Shown here piece after piece: positions 1 to 11,142 of a stretch of 64,000 bases of DNA (its first letter is position 1; every line of letters starts with the position of its first letter). Made by a program: the position numbers and the translations under genes. The notes beneath the pieces are model-generated. The model did no database searches. It worked only from the letters and a program-made list of their open reading frames with translations, and was not told where the DNA came from. Source of the DNA: Evernia prunastri. Lineage: Eukaryota > Ascomycota > Lecanoromycetes > Lecanorales > Parmeliaceae. Where the stretch lies: NCBI GenBank assembly GCA_003184365.1, contig NKYR01000002.1:310976-374975 (forward strand), given 5' to 3'.

Positions 1-417
1 TCAAGTACTCGGGTCTGTACATTGGAAGGAGGGCATTATCGAACGAAGACGCATCTGTTTGAGCTTTGGGAGCTTTGGACCATTGATGTTCTTGGGTTTA
101 TCCTTCCGCCGCATATCGTTCTCTACCGCCTGTCTTGCATTCCCGTCGATCTTCAGAGCTTTTGTCAGGGCCTTTTCCTTGTTGCGTTGCTCCTTAGTTC
201 TAGTCTTAGCATGTTCTTTCTCCTTCTGCTTCTTCTGAGCGGTGACGACGAGCTCAGCTTCGTGAGCTTCGTTCTTCTCGCGTTGCTTCTGAGCCTGCGC
301 CTCGACTTTCTTCTCCTTGCGCTGCTTCTGGGTCAGTGTCTATCTTTCAGTCTTCTTCGCAGCGGCTAGTCCAGCAGAGGTGGGGCGGTTGTCTGCGTTG
401 CGAGTGCGGGGTATCCT
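1..417 (-). pseudogene. Lys/Glu/Gln-rich hypothetical protein fragment, interrupted by an in-frame TAG
   Basis: On the minus strand a frame ending in TGA at positions 3-1 encodes a strongly charged protein (repeated KKQKEKEHAKTRTKEQ-type sequence) with a basic tail. The same frame continues upstream to a possible acceptor at 416-417, but a TAG at 342-340 interrupts it. Reading that TAG as CAG would give one continuous basic protein. There is no usable ATG upstream of the stop, and I could not find a GT-AG intron that removes it. It could be a 3' exon whose acceptor is that very TAG, a C-to-T nonsense mutation, or a sequence error. The plus-strand ORF over the same DNA is only its Leu-rich mirror. 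I do not recognise the family. Confidence 0.3.
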
Positions 418-877
418 AGAGAGAGGGGCGGCGGGGTGGCTGATGGGTCACTGATGCGTGTGGAAGGAGGCATGACTGGGACGAAGTTTTGTATAGCTTC
501 AAATGTGATGATTTGGAGTAGTAGTAGTAGTGTATTTGTTAAGATTTGTGAAAAGATGCTATGGCTACAGTACAAAAATATAGGGGTGGTGTCGGATCTC
601 CAGTGCCAAGCATTGACACGGAATCGATATCGACATTGTGGACGAGGTTTGAAGGAGAAGAACGAAGAAGGAAGTTTGGAGGTGTAAGACGAGAGGCGGT
701 GTAAACGCATGCTGTTGCAGCCTTAGCATCAGGCACATCTTCGGCAACGATTTTCTTGTAGAATGGCTCCGTTTGATTCTATTTCTCAATTTGAAGCCGT
801 CAAATCCCCAAAACACACTTCATCAATGCACGCTCATCGCAAATTTCTATCACCTGATTTCGCAAAGTACCCCCCCT
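418..877. other. Intergenic stretch, no gene recognised
   Basis: Only short overlapping ORFs on both strands, none with protein-like composition. A short AGT microsatellite lies at about 519-533. It probably holds the 3' end of the thioredoxin transcript. Confidence 0.5.
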
Positions 878-1532
878 TCAGGCGTCCCCAGCAACCTCAA
901 CATGCTTCACCACCAACGCCTCTAACACCTTCTCATTCGCGCCCACAACCTCGCCCACCTTCTCGCCGTTCTTGAAGACCATGAAGGTCGGCATGGCCCG
1001 GACGCCCAGCTCCTGCGCCACGTCGGGCACCTCGTCGACGTCGAGCTTGTAGAAGCGCGCCCCGGGGTAGGAATTGGACATTTTGACGATTTGGGGCGCG
1101 ATCACTTTGCAAGGGCCGCACCAGGTGGCCATCTGTTTGCAGGAGGCATCAGCGTTGCTCGGCGGTAAGGTATAGGAATCCAGGATTGTGAAGCTTTCAA
1201 GTGTAATTTTTTGCGAGCAAGATATTTTGTTTTCAAGGTGGAGTCTGAGTTTCGGAGAGAAGAATGGGGGTTAAGAATAGATGGGGTAGGAGTGGAGGGA
1301 CATACGCAGTCGAGGACCATCAGGGAGGGCTCGTTGAGAGCTGCGTCGAACTCTGCTTTGCTAGATCGGGGAAGGAGAAGTTAGCTCAACATGTCTATCA
1401 AAGAGGCGGATATCACCAAGCAAGTGCCATGATGGTGAAGCGGAGTTTGTAAACGAACGGGTGGGAGAAAGTGAGTGCAAGATATTCTTACTTGCTGAGG
1501 TTATGTACACCTTTCTCAGTACCCGTCGACAT
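878..1532 (-). CDS. Thioredoxin (cytosolic type)
   Basis: Small dithiol-disulfide oxidoreductase that keeps cytosolic proteins reduced together with NADPH and thioredoxin reductase. Three exons, 1532-1492, 1360-1306 and 1132-878, give 116 aa. Exon 1 encodes MSTGTEKGVHNLS and exon 2 a KAEFDAAL segment. Exon 3 opens on the catalytic ATWCGPCK motif and carries the family KLDVDE, the cis-Pro loop AMPTFMVFKNGE and the terminal helix. Length and domain order match the usual 105-116 aa family. Both introns have GT-AG ends, and the 32 codons before the active-site exon are in phase. There is no signal or transit peptide, which argues against a mitochondrial form. The ATG at 1532 is chosen because the upstream frame shows no further thioredoxin-like sequence. 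Confidence 0.93.
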
Positions 1533-3013
1533 CTTGGCTGCGGTGGAGTGAAAGAAGTTGATTTGGTGTTTGTTCAAGGGCAAAGGTAAAGGGCTGATGA
1601 CAGCAGTCTTTCTTGAAGCTGCAGTTGTGAAAGATGTAGCAACTTGTCTTGTGCGGAAGAGAGATCTCGAGGCTGTAGTGGCGGTGGTGAGGAGTTTGGA
1701 AGTTGTGGTAATGGATGCCAGAATGCCTGCTTCTTAAAGTTGCTCTGGAGGATAGATGGGTGTATGAAGGAGTGAAGGAGTGAGGGAGTTGTTCGGAGAG
1801 GGGTTTGATTAGAGGTTGGTAAGGCTGTAACTAATGAAGATCGGTGAGATTCTAGAGTTTTCGGGCTACTTTTGAGAGGTGATTGATGACGCAATGTGGT
1901 CTGCTCCAATTCAAATCATTCGGGCCATCGGCGCCACCAGCAGGCAGGCTGGCGCTTATTATTACTTTGGAGTAGCTTCTACTTTAACAGTCATGACGGG
2001 AGTGTTACTGGTTACACTGCTCATGCTGACAAGGCGAAGTCTAGCAAGCCTTTTCTCTTCGCGGCAATGAGATGAGCTGATCCAAGATTAGTCATTGGTA
2101 CTACGAAGTACAACGAAGTATTACCTATAATATAATTATTAATTCATTATTACGCCTCTACGATATTGTGAATCAATATGAAAATGTGAGCTGGATATTT
2201 GGAATTCTAGCTGATTTTTTTCTTCTTTCTTTTCGTTGTTTGTCCTTTGTAAACAGGTCGAGAATTCGTTGAATGTTAAATATTAAAATATTAGATAAGC
2301 CTGAGGGAGATGCGAGCCGGAGACTTATCTTGCATTGGCGTCGATACCATCCTCCAATTTTCCCTCTTCTACACGGGAAGATCTCCTTTTCCCACGCTCG
2401 GGATGGGGGGAGATGGGGCCCGGGTATTCAAGATCCCTGGCATCGCGCACGCTGCAAGCCTGCAACTGCAGTAAACTTTATCTCATGGACTGAGTAGGTA
2501 TTATCAATACAATATAGATTGCCCGCCTGAAGAAAACGGCACAAGGCAATCTCTCGCGCCATTTGGCAGTACCTTAGTGATCAGACCTCGAAAAGTAAGC
2601 GAGTGTTATCCTTGCCTTCTCCCCGCTACATTGTGCATGACAAATACTTTTCACGCCTCGTCAACATGCGGAGCTACCTATGTAGACAGCCTAAGAAAAC
2701 ATACGAAGCAGCATCCCAGCTTCCTTTCTCTCTCTAGACCATCGCCATCCTCATCCCTTCTCCGCCTATCGTCCCTTTTCACTGAGCCTAAGGGCGGTGC
2801 AGACGTGTATGCGAGGAACCTGCACGGCACCAAGTTCCTCCACCGTCTTCGAATAGCGAGCCAGAGCGATGACGGCCGTGGGAAAGGCGCCAACGCCCAA
2901 AAACATGGTGGGGTATAGTAGCGAGCGAAGCCATTCTTCATGCAAGACTCCGATATACAAAATTTGAGTAATGAAAACATTTTGTTGTGTGAATGATATA
3001 GCACCTTCTTTCT
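1533..3013. other. Intergenic region between divergent and convergent neighbours
   Basis: About 1.5 kb upstream of thioredoxin and downstream of the 886-residue gene. Several ORFs of 60-113 codons are present on both strands, but they are Ser/Pro/His-biased and unlike known families. The stretch around 2120-2300 is AT-rich. No RNA gene recognised. Confidence 0.45.
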
Positions 3014-5674
3014 TCAGTCCACGTCTGACTCCTCAGGGTGGCCAAGCCGAGGCGACGGCATGGCCGAAGTACTGCTAAGAGGACTTCGCTCTCCCGACGA
3101 TGCAGACAGCCTCTTCATGTCCGCAGATGACCGTGGTGGTAGGTTCAAAAGCCTGGCACTACCGGCGCTGATGTGCCGAGCGTGCCCCTTACCGATATCC
3201 ACACTAGTTGCTCGCTGAATCGAAGGATATGGGTTCTCCGGGCTCACGGGTGAGTCTCCGGAGGGCGAAGATTCCCCAGATTCCTCTGCTGCGTTCTGGA
3301 AGTCATTGAGGAGACCCTCTCGTGACTTTGCTCGCTTACCAGGTGCTTGACGCACGATCGTAGGGTGTTTGCCGACGGCGCCATGCCATTTGCCTTCTTC
3401 TTGAGCTATCGCCGCTGGAGCGGGGTGGAATACAGATTCATCGTCGCTATCACTACCAAGACGAGCCGTGGGGCCCATGTATGGCCGTCTCCTCTCCGGT
3501 ATCTTAGGAGGTGCTTCATCTCGAGCTGGTGTGAGCGACCCCATATACTTCTCTTCTTCTGGAGTGCCTGCAACATCATCGTCCGATTGTCCGAACTCTT
3601 GATGGTGGTCCTGGAAAGAGCCGCCACTCTCGCGGAGAGGCTGGGGTTGGGACAATCTCTTGACAGGCCTGCCAGTGAGCCACGACCCTTCAGAATCGAC
3701 AGATGCCAGTGACTGAGAGAGAATCCCACTTGGTGGACCTTCTGGGGAGTTGGCCCGTCCGCGGAGGGATGCGTGCCGGCTCAAGGCTACTTCTTCCCGG
3801 AAAGCAGGATGAATGTCAGATAAGGGTTTGCCAGAAGCTGCAGTGGTGCCGACGATGTCTGTACCTCGTGACCCTGGAATGTCCGGAAGCGGAGATTGTC
3901 CACTTACTTCTGGAGATTGCATGCGAGAGTCTGGCGGGGAGATAGGCATCTCCGGAAGGTCTTCTCTAAATCTTGACTGGGTACGAATAGGTGTTCCGGA
4001 TCTTGCCCGTGGTATTCTCGTGAATGCCGAGGGAGGCATCTGCCGGTGTACTGATTCCTTCGACGTGTTTGAGAATTCCGAAGGAGCCACTCGTCCTCGA
4101 TCAGTCGAGTCCCTCTTGGCCCTCGTGTCACTCCGCCGGAATATGTTTCTCCAACTGGTCGAGAAGCGGGCGCTGGTATCTGAGTCACGTCGACGATCTG
4201 GATCCAGGGGCTCGGGAAGGTCGAGCGTGTCTGCTGGCGCCAGCTCCGCAAATTGCGATAGGTTGGACGGCTCCTGGATGTGACGTGTAGGAGAGGTTGG
4301 CGGTGACATGCTGGCGGAAGAAAGCCGAACAGCTTTGGCGGTCTCGAGGACTGCATCGTCACGATCATCTGGTTCCGGAGTAGGGTCGTCAAGGTGTGAT
4401 GTTGAAGCTCCCACGACTGGGTCATGGAACGGATCCTCAATGGGAAGACGTTCCCTCGAGGGATCTTTGAGCCATGACTCGGGTGTCTTGACAGCTTGCT
4501 CTCTTGTAGGCTCTTGCAACGCACTCGCCAGATTTGGGGCTGTCGAGGCTCCTCCAATGCCAAGACCAAAATCCTCCTCTTCTGGTTCCCTTTGATCAGT
4601 GTCACCGCCAGCGAAGTCTCCCTCTCCGTCTTCGCGCTGCTTTTGCTTGTCAGCTCTCCTTTGGAGTCTCCGCTGCAGCTTCTCGTGTTCTGATTTCCTT
4701 TTCTTTTCCAAACGCCGTTGTTCCCTCTCCATGAGCTCCCTTATGCTACCAGCATCCATATCGTCAGCTAGGTCATCGACTCTTTTCTTGGACCGCGTCG
4801 CCTCTTCTAGGATCATCGGCTGCTTATCTTTCCTGGTAGATGTCCTTGAAGGCCGCAGGCTACCGGAGGCAGAACGCGGATTCTCTGAATAGCGTATGGT
4901 AGGCCGTGGAGATAGCGCATCGAAAGCGCTCACCTTGAAAGCGTGCTGGTCCGAGGCTACTGATAAGGCTGACTGCATAGACTCGGCCATGGGTAATGAG
5001 ACGTCTGATATTGGCCTGTCGAGATTGCGATTCAGCCCCCCGGGGATTTTCTTGTTATCCCGAGCGAGTATGCCGGGATTATGGCTAGCTGGACGCTTTG
5101 GAATCGGTATAGGCGAGCTCATCGCTTTGATCTCTTGCTCGCGAGCATGGTCATCCGCCTTCCTTTTGCTGGACTTCCGCCTCATGATGCCTCCCTGATC
5201 ATTGGCGCCTCGTTTGCCATTCAACGTTGGTGGTGATCGTATGACATTGAATTTCTCCGGTTGCAGGCTGGTGGCGGACATCGGATTCTGGAAGTAGTAA
5301 GAAGGGATGTCACCACGTTCTTGAGGAGGATGCAAGGCCTGCTGGTTCGATTTGTTGGCGCCGCCCTTCTCGTTGAGCTCATCTTGCCTGTGCGCCTGGG
5401 GTATGGCGGGAACAGCAGGGATGACATCAACCTTCTCGGAAGTCCTCCTGGACGACTGATTTGATTTCTGAAGTTTGCCCGTCGAAGCACGCCGTCGATT
5501 TTGGCTTTCCTTTCGAGTAGGTTTCCGCCCAAGTGTCGCAACACTTCGATCGCTCGTTTCTTGGGTGGGTGCTCTCCTTGCGGGTTCGGGTGGTGGGGAT
5601 TTGGTAGCGGCCATTGCTCGATCGTCCGGTTGCTTTGTCTTTTTAGATTTGCGGCCGAAAGGCCAAAAGGCCAT
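3014..5674 (-). CDS. Conserved fungal hypothetical protein, Ser/Pro-rich, 886 aa
   Basis: One uninterrupted ORF of 886 codons beginning MAFWPFGRKSKK, a short basic N-terminus that I recall from uncharacterised proteins of Pezizomycotina. Most of the chain looks disordered and rich in Ser, Pro, Arg and Glu. A highly charged helical stretch around residues 310-350 (RELMEREQRRLEKKRK and onward) is probably a coiled coil. There is no signal peptide, membrane span or catalytic motif. Many SP and RxxS sites suggest phosphorylation. The absence of introns over 2.66 kb is unusual for this window but consistent with a disordered protein. The function is unknown to me. Confidence 0.88.
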   Translation of the reverse strand: MAFWPFGRKSKKTKQPDDRAMAATKSPPPEPARRAPTQETSDRSVATLGRKPTRKESQNRRRASTGKLQKSNQSSRRTSEKVDVIPAVPAIPQAHRQDELNEKGGANKSNQQALHPPQERGDIPSYYFQNPMSATSLQPEKFNVIRSPPTLNGKRGANDQGGIMRRKSSKRKADDHAREQEIKAMSSPIPIPKRPASHNPGILARDNKKIPGGLNRNLDRPISDVSLPMAESMQSALSVASDQHAFKVSAFDALSPRPTIRYSENPRSASGSLRPSRTSTRKDKQPMILEEATRSKKRVDDLADDMDAGSIRELMEREQRRLEKKRKSEHEKLQRRLQRRADKQKQREDGEGDFAGGDTDQREPEEEDFGLGIGGASTAPNLASALQEPTREQAVKTPESWLKDPSRERLPIEDPFHDPVVGASTSHLDDPTPEPDDRDDAVLETAKAVRLSSASMSPPTSPTRHIQEPSNLSQFAELAPADTLDLPEPLDPDRRRDSDTSARFSTSWRNIFRRSDTRAKRDSTDRGRVAPSEFSNTSKESVHRQMPPSAFTRIPRARSGTPIRTQSRFREDLPEMPISPPDSRMQSPEVSGQSPLPDIPGSRGTDIVGTTAASGKPLSDIHPAFREEVALSRHASLRGRANSPEGPPSGILSQSLASVDSEGSWLTGRPVKRLSQPQPLRESGGSFQDHHQEFGQSDDDVAGTPEEEKYMGSLTPARDEAPPKIPERRRPYMGPTARLGSDSDDESVFHPAPAAIAQEEGKWHGAVGKHPTIVRQAPGKRAKSREGLLNDFQNAAEESGESSPSGDSPVSPENPYPSIQRATSVDIGKGHARHISAGSARLLNLPPRSSADMKRLSASSGERSPLSSTSAMPSPRLGHPEESDVD

Positions 5675-7459
5675 GTCGTGTCCAGGGCCGTTCAGTAGCT
5701 CTTCGCCTCCGCTGGCTCGCCGCCTTTTGCGACGCCAACATGTGAAGACCGACAGCTTGAGAGATTTGCGGGATAAAATCGCGAATCAAGTCGCATTTCT
5801 GGAAGTAGATCCGTGGATGATTAACATATCACGCGCGTGGTTTAATGTGACCAGTGGGGCATACTGCCAACGGGGGAAGGTTCACGTCAGAACTGGGTTG
5901 CGACCGGATGTGTTGTAAGCGATGTGTCGGTCCGTGACTGTAGCTAGAAATTGACGAAGCTGTACGGGCGACAGTGTTGAGTGATGATGATGCCACAGCG
6001 AGACTCGAAGAATGAAAAGAATTGGTGCAGGACAGCAAAGCAATGATTGTCGGTGGACAAGGCTTTTGGTCCGATTCGATCTGATGACATCTGGGGGTTG
6101 ATGATTGATTTGATGGTTGGACTTTGGATCAACTTTTTGCGGAAGGCGATTTCTGTTCAAAGTTTGCACCAATAAGCAGCGGCTTGGCGCCACAGAGCTC
6201 GCTAAGAGTAGCAACTATTGGCCGAATTCTATCAGGGGTCCCTCGGGTCCAGCTGAAGAAGCTCAAGACTCAACGCTGAGAGAGTGAGTGAGTAGTGAGT
6301 ACCTAAGTGTGACAAAGACACGACCCCTCACAATCCCTGAGAAAGGCCTCTTTCCCCTGGAACAGAATGCAACCAAAAAAAACCCCTTGTTCAAACCCGC
6401 CGTCCAAACATTTCTCTAAACATTTTGGTCCCAAAACATGCAAGCTGTACTGTATTTAGAATTAGCAGAAATGAAATGAAAAAAGATTCTTGAGATGCAG
6501 TACAAGTCGAGGCTAAAGGGAAGAGAGCAGTTAGAGTACATTATCGACCTGGGAAATAGGCCAAGCTGATTGGTGAAAGATCTACGGGGAATCCAGGGGG
6601 TCTGCGTTTTGGCAGGCTTGGCGGACTGCCCTAATGTACTTTAAGGTATATCTCCTTTTGACCTTGGCAGACCTATGGTATGGTATGCCCCAATATCAAT
6701 GAACCATGGCATGCCATAGGTAGGTATCATTAGGTACCTATGATTCTTTCTTGACAGTACTACCTTCCTCTATCTCTTGACCCTTGTGGATCGATAGCAT
6801 GTATTATTACCACGGTGAACCAGCTTAGCGGTCCAATCCATCCATCATCACTTCGGACTTGTCAGCATGCACCAAGACTGAGGAGCTGTTAAAACATCAA
6901 AGTATGCTTGGAGAAAAGAATTGTATTCTCTATCTCTGTTTACCTATCCTGAAACGAGCCTCGTGCATACGTCTAATGACTTTCGATGAGGCTCTATCAA
7001 GCCAAAAACACGAACACACTCTCTCTCGTGCAAATAATAACTCGCTAATCGCCGTATGTCCAAGGGGAAACGCATGGTTGCCCTTGATTCCGGAACGCCT
7101 TCGCTGTGGACATTGTTGGGATCGCTGGAGCTCTTCCTAAACCAACAATGTCTGCCTTATGCAGTCCTGTGAAAATCCTCGCTCCTTTCTCGATGCCGTC
7201 ATGAATCAATAAAAGACTCCTCGCTGATGCTGCCCGCCAGGGATCCGAATGATCCCGCAACAGAAAGTCCTGTGTCGCTATGCTGCCATGTAATGAAAAG
7301 GTGACGTAGATGGGGAACCCGGAAATAGATGTGCGTGTGTGTGTGTGTGTATCGGTGTAGTAGATTGTTCGAATATGTTAGGTTGCGATGATAGTGGTAA
7401 TGATGAAAATGAGGATGGCGATGGTAGTGATGGTGGTGCTTGGTGTAGAGGCGTCTACC
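5675..7459. other. Intergenic region, no gene recognised
   Basis: Holds the promoter and 5' leader of the 886-residue gene and the 3' side of the OTU gene. ORFs of 61-147 codons here are shadows or lack family character. A (GT)n run at about 7330-7350 is followed by purine-rich low-complexity DNA at 7388-7440. Confidence 0.45.
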
Positions 7460-8971
7460 TTAGATGTGAAGAATCTTGATACCCATGTCGATGACAGGGG
7501 CGCTCTGATTCTGTTTTTGAGTTGCAGTGTAAAGAGCACTGTTTGGATGTGCACCAGCGAGACGAGCTGCCTTTAAAGATGCAAGTCGGTCCCGTTCATC
7601 CCGAGAGATCAACCGCTTCCTTGGCTTGGCGATCAGCCGTGGCTTTGGGGGCTTTTCAGCATCGGCATCGTAATCGCCAATGTTCGACTGCACGCTGGAG
7701 TTGCTAGAGTGTTGAGAAGACTCGTCGGCCTGCTTCTTGGGTTGAGAAAGCCTCAAGCGAATGGGGCCTGGTTCGGCTTTGGGAGCGGAGTAATCTGATG
7801 CTGACGTAGAGACCGATGCGGATTCGGAGTCTTTGTATGTGGAGTTGTTCCGCCAATCCTCTTCTTCGGTCTCGTCGGGGTCATATGACTTCTCCTCTTT
7901 CAGGTTGGTGAGAGCAGCGGAAAGTTGCTTGGGATCGGGAGACAGCACGTTGGCCTCCTTTGTTCGGACGGTGAGATTCTGTTTGGGTTTGCCATGGCCA
8001 AGTGGCTGAGGCCGATTGGGACGACGGTTCTGCTTCTTTGTTGGCTGCTCCATATCTTCATCACTGTCCGCATCACGTTCTATGCTAGAGCTGCCGCCGC
8101 TGCTTTGAGATGATTCTGGCATGAGACTTGAGACTGCGTTGTCAATGTTGCCCTTATAGTGTTGCAAGGCCTTCTCAATGGCGGCACGGTCTGTGAGGAA
8201 AGGCAGTGACCGCATGGCTTCTTCCACCATCCACGGCTTCACGTAGGTAAAATTGGCCAGCTCTGCGTTCATCTCGGCTTCAGCCTCAGCCGAGGGTTTG
8301 GCGATGTTGACATTGGGCGGACCTTTATGAGGACCAGCAATGTTGCGAATGGATGAATAGTGCTCCCATGCCTACGGATCATGTCAGCTTTGGCCCTGCT
8401 CCGGTTGGGTAAATTACTCACATGGTGAACAATGCACAACATTGGGGCCATCTCTCCTTCCGCTTTCTCACACCTGACGTAGTAAAAGAAGCGTCCTCCC
8501 TCAGAGAAGATCATGATGTCCACTCTGAAGGCTTGAGCAAAAGCAATGATCTCCAGATTGTCCCCATAGACGCCTGTCTTGGCCATTGTCTTCATGTGCT
8601 GTTTATAAGCAGCGTCAACTTCTTCGGGTGTAGGTCCAGCGGCGATGGCAGACGTGGCACGAGAGCCTTGGTTTTTGCGTTTGGGGTTTCGACGAGAGCC
8701 GCCTCCGGGATGGACGACGAGGAATGACTTGAAGCGGTCGGGGTTGTTCGTCATGTACTCGACGGTGGCATCACGAAGTTGTGTATTACATGACTGATCT
8801 CCGTAGAGTTGGTCAGAAAGAGCGTTGAATAGGCAGTTTCCTGTGGTGTACTATCAGAGTAGATTCCAGGGAAAGGAGGGCCAATGGGTTGGAATTCATA
8901 CCGTTCCCGACGGTATCAGCAGCGTATAAGCCGATAGCTTTGAGTTCAGGGAACTCGTCTTTGCGTCCCAT
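7460..8971 (-). CDS. OTU-domain cysteine protease with UBA-like segment
   Basis: Probable deubiquitinating enzyme of the OTUD3/OTU2-like group. Three exons (8971-8902, 8840-8422, 8371-7460) splice to 466 aa. The N-terminus carries GNGNCLFNALSDQLYGD with the presumed nucleophile C26; the His box is built across intron 2 as HHAWEHYSSIRN. In between, YGDNLEIIAFAQAF and the VDIMIF/FYYVR strands match the OTU fold. Downstream, about 35 residues (KPWMVEEAMRSLPFL to NIDNAVSSLMPES) look like a UBA/CUE-type ubiquitin-binding helix bundle, followed by a charged, disordered tail. The residue that is Asp in the common DGNC box is Asn here (NGNC). Frames agree across both introns (50-61 nt). Confidence 0.9.
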
Positions 8972-9746
8972 GATGGGCGTGATGGGTGTGTGTGTGTAGG
9001 TTGAAGCAATGTATAGGTGGGGTGATGTGATAGCGGTATGTTGAGAGGAATTGTATGGTTGGAAAAGTGGGAGGAGGGAATGGTACGTGGTAAGATGGTA
9101 AGGATGGAAGGTTGTGGTTCATGTATGAGCAGAGAGTGTGTGGTGGTCGTGGAGGGATAGTAATAATGGATTAAATTTTAATGGTATTAAAAATTGGGGG
9201 GGTTGGTCTTTTGATTCTCTTCCCTTGACAATAGAGAGAAGTTCATTCAGATGAATGAAGGGGGGTTGGTGGTGATCCCCAATTCATTCACTCTTGAGGC
9301 AGCATTATTGAAGAGGGCATCACCTAAAGCGTGATGATGAGCCAACTTCGGACTTTGACAAAGTATCCCCTGAAAGCCCGCTACGCTTCAGCCTTATGAG
9401 GCTGCTGACTCGCACCAAGTGGGGGCTTAAAACACTTTTTAACAGTGCTGCTCCGCAGGCTTCCTATTTGTTTTATACTCGTCAATTGTAAGGTAGACAA
9501 TGAGATAATTCAAACAAAAATAACAACAAAATCGTCTACAAGGCACGAGTTTGGGGTTGGTGATACTAGGATTTGATCAAGGTCACTCGTTACAGAGTCA
9601 TTTGCAGAATCCACTGACTGAAACCCTCTCATTAATTGGGCACATGCGCGCTTTTGCTTTCCCACACTTTGATTCACTTTCTTGGCTGTTGAGTCATTTT
9701 TGAATTTTCAAAGCATTGGTTTACTTCAGGTGGCATTTTACAAACA
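8972..9746. other. Divergent promoter region between the OTU gene and the D-amino-acid oxidase
   Basis: Contains a GT microsatellite just upstream of the OTU start (about 8985-9000), an AT-rich patch near 9170-9195, and a short imperfect hairpin around 9375-9435. No gene recognised. Confidence 0.45.
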
Positions 9747-11142
9747 ATGGCAGAGACACGAATCGTCGTGGTTGGGTAAGCGGGTGATTAGAGACTCTAT
9801 GGCCGCCACAATTGCCACCATACAACTGACACTTTCCACGACCATAGCGCAGGCGTGGCAGGTTTAACCACTGCACTTCTCCTATCGAGGAATGTCAACT
9901 ACAGTATCACTGTGGCTGCAAAGCATATGCCCGGTGATTACGATATAGAATATGCATCTCCCTGGGCTGGTGCTGATTACCTGCCGTTAGTGACACAGCC
10001 TCGTGCGGTTCCTGCCGCTTACAATCTGCAGTCTGCAGTCTACTTATCGCTAATGAGGTTCTAGGGTTTCTACTCCTGGTACTGAGGCTGCAGAACGGGA
10101 CAAAAACACTTGGACAGAGTTGGAAAAGCTAGCTAGGCTTTCGCCAGAGGCTGGCGTGCATTTCCAAGGTCTTCATCCTCGACAGCATTGCACTCGAATT
10201 GCTGATCTTTTCTAGATGCCTTCTTATATAGTCGTAGTAAGGATTTTGAGGGCAGCGAGGGCTCTGCGTTGGGAAGGGCGATGTCCTCAGATCCGTGGTA
10301 TAAAGAAATTGTACCAAACGTAAGCAGGATATTCTTGCTTCTGACCGGGTCTCCACATAGCTCATCTTTTGCTCTAGTTCAGGAAAGTTCCTAAAGACGA
10401 AATTCCAGTAGGGCACGATGATGGGACCTCCTTCACATCCGTCTCCATAAACACGGCCATCTATCTGCCGTGGCTCACATCGCAGTGCCTTAAAGCGGGC
10501 GTGGTCTTGAAGCGCGAAGTATTCAAGCACATTTCTGATGCGGCACATGTCCATCACTCAGGTCAGAAGGCAGAAGTGATCGTAAACTGTACGGGGCTTT
10601 CAGCCGGCTCGCTTGGTGGTGTCGAGGACAAAAACATGGTACCCGCTCGGGGACAGACAGTACTCGTCAGGAATGAGGCCATCGGTATTGTTGGTAGTTC
10701 TGGAACCGACGACGGTGACGATGAAGCCTGCTACATTATTCCTAGAGCTGCGGGTAAGGTCTCCAAGTTCCGTTGGCATGAGCATCGGAAAAGATGACAC
10801 GTTGTAGGCGGAGGTACAATACTTGGTGGCTGTTACCAGAAAGGCAACTGGGACTCTCAGTTTGACCCCAACTTGGCGAACAGAATCATGAAACGAGCCG
10901 TAGAGCTTTGCCCTTCCCTAACAGGCGGCAAGGGCGTGGAGCATCTCAGCATCATTCGCCATGGCGTTGGACTTCGACCAGTTCGTCTGCACGGTACCCG
11001 ACTTGAAAAGGAGAGGATCAATGGGGTCTGGGTTGTCCATAACTACGGTCACGGTGGTTATGGGTATCAGTCGTCGTTTGGCTGCTCTCAGGTTGCCGTG
11101 AAGCTTGTGGGGGAGACATTAGCTGTCGGAGCGAGACTCTAG
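9747..11142 (+). CDS. D-amino-acid oxidase (FAD flavoprotein, peroxisomal)
   Basis: Oxidatively deaminates D-amino acids to 2-oxo acids, ammonia and hydrogen peroxide. Six exons (9747-9775, 9848-9985, 10065-10168, 10216-10319, 10378-10753, 10808-11142) give 361 aa, the usual DAO length. The dinucleotide-binding motif VVGAGVAGLTT spans intron 1. Then come MPGDYDIEYASPWAGADYLP, a central VNCTGL loop and the C-terminal DAO signature VVHNYGHGGYGYQSSFG. The last three residues ARL resemble a peroxisomal PTS1 signal, as in other DAOs. All exon phases agree. The third intron has a weak donor (GTCTTC at 10169), but the spliced join restores a family-like sequence. Confidence 0.93.

Noticed and set aside
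1574..1909. 111-codon minus ORF upstream of thioredoxin
   Set aside because: Ser/Pro/Leu-biased, no motif, lies where the thioredoxin promoter should be.
9375..9435. Imperfect hairpin considered as a tRNA or structured RNA
   Set aside because: No cloverleaf, no T-loop consensus, stem poorly paired.
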